From: Aliidiomarina halalkaliphila
Lineage (GTDB): Bacteria; Pseudomonadota; Gammaproteobacteria; Enterobacterales; Alteromonadaceae
DNA: 64,000 bases
Direction of reading: 5' to 3'
NCBI RefSeq assembly: GCF_007096385.1
Contig: NZ_VJWL01000001.1
Span: forward strand, 1,211,488 to 1,275,487
The position numbers and the translations under genes are program-made. Of the stretch, positions 58,637 through 64,000 are shown one piece after another (the first letter of the stretch is position 1; each line of letters opens with the position of its first letter). The notes beneath the pieces are model-generated. The model was not told where the DNA came from. It made no database searches and was given only the letters and a program-made list of their open reading frames with translations.

Positions 58637-59367
58637 AGCATAATTCCTTCTTCGGTCCCGATCAGCTCCACAAAGGCATCCTCAAAGCTCGCTTTGCCGG
58701 TACGGTCACAGAGTTCCTGTGGCGTGCCTTCGGCTTTCACTTGGCCCTTCACCATGATCACGACATGATCACAGAGTGCAGCTACTTCTTGCATCACGTG
58801 ACTCGAGAAGAGAATACAACGCCCCTGCTCCCGTAACCGATACATCAATTGCCGTAGAATACGCGTGCTCATCACATCCAAGCCTCGACTCGGCTCATCC
58901 AAAATCAGATTTTGCGGTTGATGCACGATGGCTTGGGCAAGCGCGACTTTCATCCGTTGCCCCTGAGAGAATCCCGCGGTTCGCCGGTCCGCGATATCCG
59001 CCATATCCAGCTCTTGAATCACCCGCTCTACCGCTGCTTTCAAAGTGTCGTTATGTAGTCCATGTAAGGCTGCGAAATAAGCAATATGCTCGCGGGCGGT
59101 AAGGCGTTCTTGCAAGCCAAATTTATCCGGAAAAATACCGATGCGGCGACGCACTTCCAGCGGTTGATCTGCCGCGTTGATATCATCCACAGTAGCAAAC
59201 CCAGCATCAGCTTTGATCAAACCGTAAATACTACGCAAACAAGTGGTTTTACCTGCGCCATTGGGGCCAAGCAAACCGGTGATTTTTCCGTCTTCCGCAT
59301 GAAACGACAAGCCGTTTAACGCCTGCACATCTTTATATGCTTTCATCAAGCCGTCAGTTTTAATCAT
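58633..59367 (-). CDS. ABC exporter ATPase, NatA-like
   Basis: A 244-residue ATP-binding subunit from the ATG at 59367 (AAGGAG upstream). Walker A GPNGAGKTTCLR, Q-loop region, signature FSQGQRMKVALAQA, Walker B LILDEPSRGLDV, and the His switch in LFSSHVMQEVAAL. It fits the NatA/CcmA type of ABC-2 exporters. It pairs with the permease directly downstream and follows the S33 peptidase by 10 bp. An in-frame start 14 codons upstream runs into that peptidase gene. Confidence 0.92.
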   Translation of the reverse strand: MIKTDGLMKAYKDVQALNGLSFHAEDGKITGLLGPNGAGKTTCLRSIYGLIKADAGFATVDDINAADQPLEVRRRIGIFPDKFGLQERLTAREHIAYFAALHGLHNDTLKAAVERVIQELDMADIADRRTAGFSQGQRMKVALAQAIVHQPQNLILDEPSRGLDVMSTRILRQLMYRLREQGRCILFSSHVMQEVAALCDHVVIMVKGQVKAEGTPQELCDRTGKASFEDAFVELIGTEEGIML

Positions 59368-59377
59368 GGCGTTCTCC

Positions 59378-60862
59378 TTACATGCCTGCGGCGTTGATGT
59401 TGCGAACAAAGGGTAAGCGGCGGGTGCGCTCTAAGCAGCTACCGTCCAGTTCGCTCTCAGGATTATTCAGAAAATCTGCTGCAATGCGGTTGGCACAGGT
59501 ATGGGAGATAATGGTATGGCCCCCATGTTCAGCCACCAGATGGGTACTATTGGGCAATGTTTCTGCGGCGACTTCCGCCCATTGTGGTGGCGTGACCGGA
59601 TCTTGAGCGCCTGACAATAACAGCACAGGCACATCTGAGGATACCGGCTCTGCCCATGCTGGGTTGCCAGGGGCCACTGGCCAACCGCGGCACATACTCA
59701 TAAAGTCGGCGGTTAATTGACCCCCCATAAAGGTATTGGCGCGGTCGCGGGCAAGTAGTTCCTCGTCGACGCGGGGGATATCCTCTTGGCACAGCACCGA
59801 CAATAACAAGCCGATATACAAAGGCTGATCCGCATCAATGCTATTCATCAGGCCGAGAATAGGGCGATAGTCCCCTGCGCTCGCCGCGGTAATGGCTAAT
59901 GGAATTAGCTGGCGGGTGCGTGGGCTATATAACGCATTGCGCAAATTGCCTGCGAGACGATATTCCGTGAGCAACAAATCGATGGGCTCATCACTACGTG
60001 GATCCCGATAATGCAACAGTTCGGGCTCGTCTCGCAAACGTGCACGCAAGTTCTGATAGGTGGCATCTAAATCCCCAAACAACTCAGCGCAAGCGGCTTC
60101 TTCCGCGCAATCGGCGAGCAGCCGTTCGTAGGCTTGTTGACTAAAAGTGCCAAATGGCCCTACAACGACCTGTGTGGGGGCAACGCCATCGAGGATGGCA
60201 CTACGTATCCCTTCAGGTTTTTCACGCAGCCACACCAGCGCTGCACGCGTTCCGTAGGAACCTCCATACAGGTTTACTTGGTCATAACCGAGAGCCACGC
60301 GAACTGCGTCAAAATCATGGACGGCATTTACCGAGTGATAGTGCTGAAAGTTCACTGCATGGGTCGCGGCACACTCCGCCATCATGGCACTAAGATCAAC
60401 GTCATCTTCAGTGACCAACAAGGCATCTAAATCCATCACATCACATTGCAATGGATTGGATTTCCCCGTACCGCGTTGGTCTACCAGAATAATGTCGCGT
60501 GTCTGCCTTACTTGCGAGAATATCGAGGCAATAAAAGGTGTCAGTTCCGTGGCCGCTTGGCCCGGGCCTCCTGCCAGAAAGAAGAGCGGGTCTGATGCTT
60601 TACCTGAGCTTACCGCAGGAAGCCGTACCACATGAATATCGAGGGTGGTGTCTGAGGGCGCCAGATGATCTTCGGGAACCGTTAAATAACCGCATTCAAC
60701 TTGTTCCGCAAACCCGCGAATATGGCAGGATTTCATGGTGAGAGACGCGTTGCGATCGGCGCTTTCCGCTTCCTCAGCCTTTGTCCCAAAGCTAGCAACA
60801 ACACAGGCACTGGCCAGTAACCATCCGGTTATCGAGGCATGCAACAAGGATCGAACAGTCAT
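59378..60862 (-). CDS. Exported S33-family alpha/beta hydrolase (tripeptidyl aminopeptidase-like)
   Basis: A 494-residue exported hydrolase. A Sec signal (about 1-30) is followed by a mature protein with an alpha/beta fold: oxyanion region FFLAGGPGQAATE, nucleophile elbow YGGSYGTRAAL, Asp in LSGAQDPVTPP and His in AEHGGHTIISH. Cys residues in pairs suggest disulfides. The C-terminal TAP-like region fits proline- or tripeptide-releasing peptidases. It heads the operon with the ABC-2 exporter; a TATAAT (plus 60879-60884) lies close upstream. Peptide substrate unknown. Confidence 0.88.
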   Translation of the reverse strand: MTVRSLLHASITGWLLASACVVASFGTKAEEAESADRNASLTMKSCHIRGFAEQVECGYLTVPEDHLAPSDTTLDIHVVRLPAVSSGKASDPLFFLAGGPGQAATELTPFIASIFSQVRQTRDIILVDQRGTGKSNPLQCDVMDLDALLVTEDDVDLSAMMAECAATHAVNFQHYHSVNAVHDFDAVRVALGYDQVNLYGGSYGTRAALVWLREKPEGIRSAILDGVAPTQVVVGPFGTFSQQAYERLLADCAEEAACAELFGDLDATYQNLRARLRDEPELLHYRDPRSDEPIDLLLTEYRLAGNLRNALYSPRTRQLIPLAITAASAGDYRPILGLMNSIDADQPLYIGLLLSVLCQEDIPRVDEELLARDRANTFMGGQLTADFMSMCRGWPVAPGNPAWAEPVSSDVPVLLLSGAQDPVTPPQWAEVAAETLPNSTHLVAEHGGHTIISHTCANRIAADFLNNPESELDGSCLERTRRLPFVRNINAAGM

Positions 60863-60954
60863 GGATACACTCGCTTTTATTATAATGTCGCTTAGTTGTA
60901 CCGATTTATCTCAGTGACCTCAACCGAAATTCGGTGGGTGAAACACTCCCTTAC

Positions 60955-60978
60955 AAAAAAGCCCTGCATGGCAGGGCT
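60955..60978 (-). terminator. Intrinsic terminator after folA
   Basis: Minus-strand GCCCTGC CAT GCAGGGC followed by TTTTTT. A 7 bp GC-rich stem with a tight loop, 9 bp past the folA stop codon. Confidence 0.85.
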
Positions 60979-60986
60979 ATATTCTA

Positions 60987-61484
60987 TCAGAGGCGTTCGT
61001 AGAGGTAGCCTTTGAAAGCTAAAGGGTTATCCGCCGTGGCGGCACTTTCCCGTAATAACGTTTTTTGCCATTGCTCATCGCGCCACTCAGGAAACCACGT
61101 ATCCCCTTTCGTCTCTAGATCAATATGCGTTAGATACAGACGCGTGGCCTGGGGCAAAAACGCGTTATAAATTTCACCGCCACCGATAATCATCACTTCG
61201 CCGTCATCACCGGCAACCGCCTTCGCTTGGGCTAACGCATCGTCGACCGAGCTCACCGCAATCACCCCTTCGGGTAAATCAGCAGCTTGCCGTGTTAGCA
61301 CAATATTGGTGCGCCCTGGCAAGGCACGACCAATGGAGGCGAATGTTTTTCGCCCCATCACAATGGGCTTGCCTAAGGTAAGCTCTTTGAAATAGCGTAA
61401 TTCGGCCGGCAAATGCCAGGGCATATCACCCTGGTATCCAATCACTCGATTGTTCGCCATGGCCGCGATTAACGACACGTGCAT
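60987..61484 (-). CDS. folA: Dihydrofolate reductase
   Basis: Reduces dihydrofolate with NADPH, restoring the cofactor used by ThyA. It has 165 residues (E. coli 159). Conserved: MHVSLIAAMANNRVIG, MPWHLPAELRYFK, VMGRKTFASIG, IIGGGEIYNAFLP. The acidic active-site residue is Glu28 where E. coli has Asp27. It starts 12 bp after obgE stops, so probably one operon, ending in the terminator at 60955. Confidence 0.96.
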   Translation of the reverse strand: MHVSLIAAMANNRVIGYQGDMPWHLPAELRYFKELTLGKPIVMGRKTFASIGRALPGRTNIVLTRQAADLPEGVIAVSSVDDALAQAKAVAGDDGEVMIIGGGEIYNAFLPQATRLYLTHIDLETKGDTWFPEWRDEQWQKTLLRESAATADNPLAFKGYLYERL

Positions 61485-61496
61485 TGATGTCTATCC

Positions 61497-62714
<1,218 letters not shown>

Positions 62715-62798
62715 CTAACTAATGCGTGCCTGATAAAACTACTCGCTTCAACGTTGCTTCGCAAATTTTAACCAAACTGCTGACTCTATTGAAGATAC

Positions 62799-62826
62799 AA
62801 AAAACCCCGCACAACGGCGGGGTTTT
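62799..62826 (-). terminator. Intrinsic terminator after rpmA
   Basis: Minus-strand AAAACCCCGC CGTTGT GCGGGGTTTT followed by TT: a 10 bp stem. It lies between rpmA and obgE, so obgE needs either read-through or its own promoter in the 96 bp to its start. Confidence 0.85.
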
Positions 62827-62844
62827 CCGGAATGGGGTGTTCGA

Positions 62845-63102
62845 TTACTCAGCAACGATGCTGATGAACTTCCGGTTCTGGCGTCCACGCTGTTCGAAGG
62901 TTACTTTACCGTCGACTTTCGCAAACAAGGTGTGGTCACGACCAACACCTACATTGTCGCCTGCGTGGAACTTAGTGCCCCGCTGACGCACCAGGATGTT
63001 ACCTGCCAGTACAGACTCGCCGCCGTAGCGCTTTACACCAAGGCGTTTGCTTTCTGAGTCACGACCGTTACGGGTTGAACCACCTGCTTTTTTATGTGCC
63101 AT
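62845..63102 (-). CDS. rpmA: 50S ribosomal protein L27
   Basis: Ribosomal protein whose N-terminus reaches the peptidyl transferase centre. The 85 residues equal E. coli. It begins [28 protein letters not shown]-type sequence, split here as [15 protein letters not shown] (2-16) and [12 protein letters not shown] (18-29). It has no long N-terminal extension that would need cleavage. 15 bp after rplU. Confidence 0.98.
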   Translation of the reverse strand: MAHKKAGGSTRNGRDSESKRLGVKRYGGESVLAGNILVRQRGTKFHAGDNVGVGRDHTLFAKVDGKVTFEQRGRQNRKFISIVAE

Positions 63103-63117
63103 GTGTCTCTACTCCTC

Positions 63118-63429
63118 TTACGCGCTGATGCCAGTGATTTTCACTTCAGTGAACCACTGACGGTGACCCGCCTGCTTCATGCTGTGCTTACGACGACGGA
63201 ACTTAATAATCGTCACTTTATCAGCACGGCCATGGTTCACAACCTCAGCCTTAATTTTTCCACCTGCCACGAAAGGCGCGCCAATCGTTACATTTTCACC
63301 ATCAGAGAGCATGAGCACTTGCTCAAATTCTACGGTATCACCGGTAGCTGCTTCGAGCTTTTCCAGGCGAACGGTCTGGCCCTCGGTGACACGGTGTTGT
63401 TTTCCGCCACTTTGAAAAACCGCGTACAT
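63118..63429 (-). CDS. rplU: 50S ribosomal protein L21
   Basis: Ribosomal protein L21, 103 residues as in E. coli, from the ATG at 63429 (GGAGAAG upstream). Conserved [29 protein letters not shown] and [13 protein letters not shown]-type end. A small hairpin (GCCC TGTT GGGC, 63443-63454) lies in its leader. An ORF start 11 codons upstream would include that hairpin and is unlikely. Confidence 0.98.
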   Translation of the reverse strand: MYAVFQSGGKQHRVTEGQTVRLEKLEAATGDTVEFEQVLMLSDGENVTIGAPFVAGGKIKAEVVNHGRADKVTIIKFRRRKHSMKQAGHRQWFTEVKITGISA

Positions 63430-63480
63430 ATTCTTCTCCACATGCCCAACAGGGCGCAACAAACTTAATTCAGGCCGCGG

Positions 63481-63509
63481 ATTTTACGGAAAAATTATCC
63501 ACAACGCAA
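63481..63509 (-). promoter_or_regulatory. Predicted rplU-rpmA promoter with a DnaA-box sequence in its spacer
   Basis: On the minus strand TTGCGT (plus 63504-63509), a 17 bp spacer, TAAAAT (plus 63481-63486), about 50 bp before rplU. The spacer contains TTATCCACA (plus 63495-63503), a perfect DnaA-box consensus. A 9-mer like this is expected about once in every two windows of this size by chance, so its role is unproven. Confidence 0.45.
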
Positions 63510-63533
63510 GCCAAAACTCAAAAAATCATCAAA

Positions 63534-63562
63534 CTGGCAGAATTCTGTAAATACGGTAAAAT
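63534..63562 (+). promoter_or_regulatory. Predicted ispB promoter
   Basis: CTGGCA (63534-63539), a 17 bp spacer and TAAAAT (63557-63562), 40 bp before the ispB ATG. The boxes match 4/6 and 5/6. Back to back with the rplU promoter. Confidence 0.45.
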
Positions 63563-63601
63563 CAGCGCCAAATTTAACTAAGTTACTGAAACCGAATTGC
63601 C

Positions 63602-64000
63602 ATGACCTTGGATCAAGTAAAAGCCTTAAGCAACACCGACATGAGCGCTGTAAACGCGATTATTACAGAGCAGCTGCAATCCGATGTAGCCCTCATTAAT
63701 CAGCTCGGCTTTTACATTATTAGCAGCGGGGGTAAACGCCTGCGTCCACAATTGGCCGTGCTTACTGCTCGTGCACTCGGTTATCAAGGCACCCATCACC
63801 AGTTATTAGCGGCAATCGTTGAGTTTATCCACACAGCGACCCTTTTACACGACGATGTTGTGGATGAATCTATGACTCGCCGTGGAAAAGACACCGCTAA
63901 TGCACTTTTTGGAAACGAAGCAAGTGTTCTAGTTGGCGATTTTCTGTACACCCGAGCGTTCCAGCTCATGGTCAAAACCGAAAGCATGCGCGTGCTGGAA
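63602..64000 (+). CDS. ispB: Octaprenyl diphosphate synthase (partial, runs off the window)
   Basis: Makes the side chain of ubiquinone and menaquinone from farnesyl diphosphate. The first 133 codons are present (E. coli 323 total), with no stop before the window edge. Family features: FYIISSGGKRLRPQLAVLTA, the first Asp-rich motif in TATLLHDDVVDES, then RRGKDTANALFGNEASVLVG. Divergent from rplU, as in E. coli. Supplied with isoprenoid units by the pathway that includes IspG. Confidence 0.95.
   Translation, partial: MTLDQVKALSNTDMSAVNAIITEQLQSDVALINQLGFYIISSGGKRLRPQLAVLTARALGYQGTHHQLLAAIVEFIHTATLLHDDVVDESMTRRGKDTANALFGNEASVLVGDFLYTRAFQLMVKTESMRVLE

Overview
The window looks like ordinary chromosome from a marine-type gammaproteobacterium of the order Alteromonadales, possibly Idiomarinaceae (inferred from protein resemblance and gene order only). 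It carries a full type II secretion operon beside hslR-hslO, a der-bamB-yfgM-hisS-ispG-rodZ-rlmN-ndk block, a rppH-ptsP-lgt-thyA block, an ArcA-like regulator with a free-standing HPt protein, and small Alteromonadales/Vibrionales-type proteins resembling DUF3545 and DUF2982. I see no rRNA, tRNA, CRISPR array, prophage or insertion sequence. Most genes are housekeeping and densely packed, with many 1-8 bp overlaps.

Layout. 1-280: terminator plus a palindromic intergenic repeat that ends at the guaA stop codon. 278-3330: guaBA on the minus strand, divergent from xseA. 4927-5811: a small mechanosensitive channel. 5850-17184: gspC-D-E-F-G-H-I-J-K-L-M-N in one minus-strand operon, complete except for the prepilin peptidase. 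17331-18625: the heat-shock pair hslR-hslO. 18683-27411: der, bamB, yfgM, hisS, ispG, rodZ, rlmN and ndk; pilF/pilW, often found between rlmN and rodZ, is absent. 27607-31443: msrA, a shortened IscS without the rest of the isc operon, trmJ, suhB and a 55-codon DUF3545 gene. 31564-34630: ung, about 600 bp of GC-rich duplicated non-coding DNA, and a DUF1302 outer-membrane protein gene. 34804-36482: etfBA. 36687-43722: tcdA, thyA, lgt, a TauE/SafE permease, ptsP and rppH, divergent from mutH. 43773-45204: a DUF2982-like membrane protein and a free-standing EAL protein. 45396-47821: a RimB-like protease, RimK and an AstE/AspA-like hydrolase. 47837-51791: rsmC, a sensor kinase, ArcA and an HptA-like phosphotransfer protein. 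51979-55409: folE2, adenosine kinase and ahcY. 55550-60862: a GNAT protein convergent with a flavin oxidoreductase, an ABC-2 exporter and an exported S33 peptidase. 60987-64000: folA, obgE, rpmA and rplU, divergent from ispB, which runs off the window.

How the genes work together. The gsp operon should build a secretion machine through the cell envelope, supported by BamB (outer-membrane assembly) and Lgt (lipoprotein maturation). AhcY splits S-adenosylhomocysteine and the adjacent adenosine kinase removes the adenosine formed. FolE2, ThyA and FolA all belong to folate metabolism. RimK and its two neighbours probably add and trim glutamate tails on a protein. The kinase, ArcA-like regulator and HPt protein look like scattered parts of an Arc-type phosphorelay brought close together.

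No clearly new system stands out. The most unusual items are the shortened, orphaned IscS, the kinase-ArcA-HPt neighbourhood, the duplicated GC-rich block at 32301-32763, the palindromic element next to guaA, and several palindromes that overlap predicted -35 boxes. Promoter and operator calls were made by eye and are tentative.
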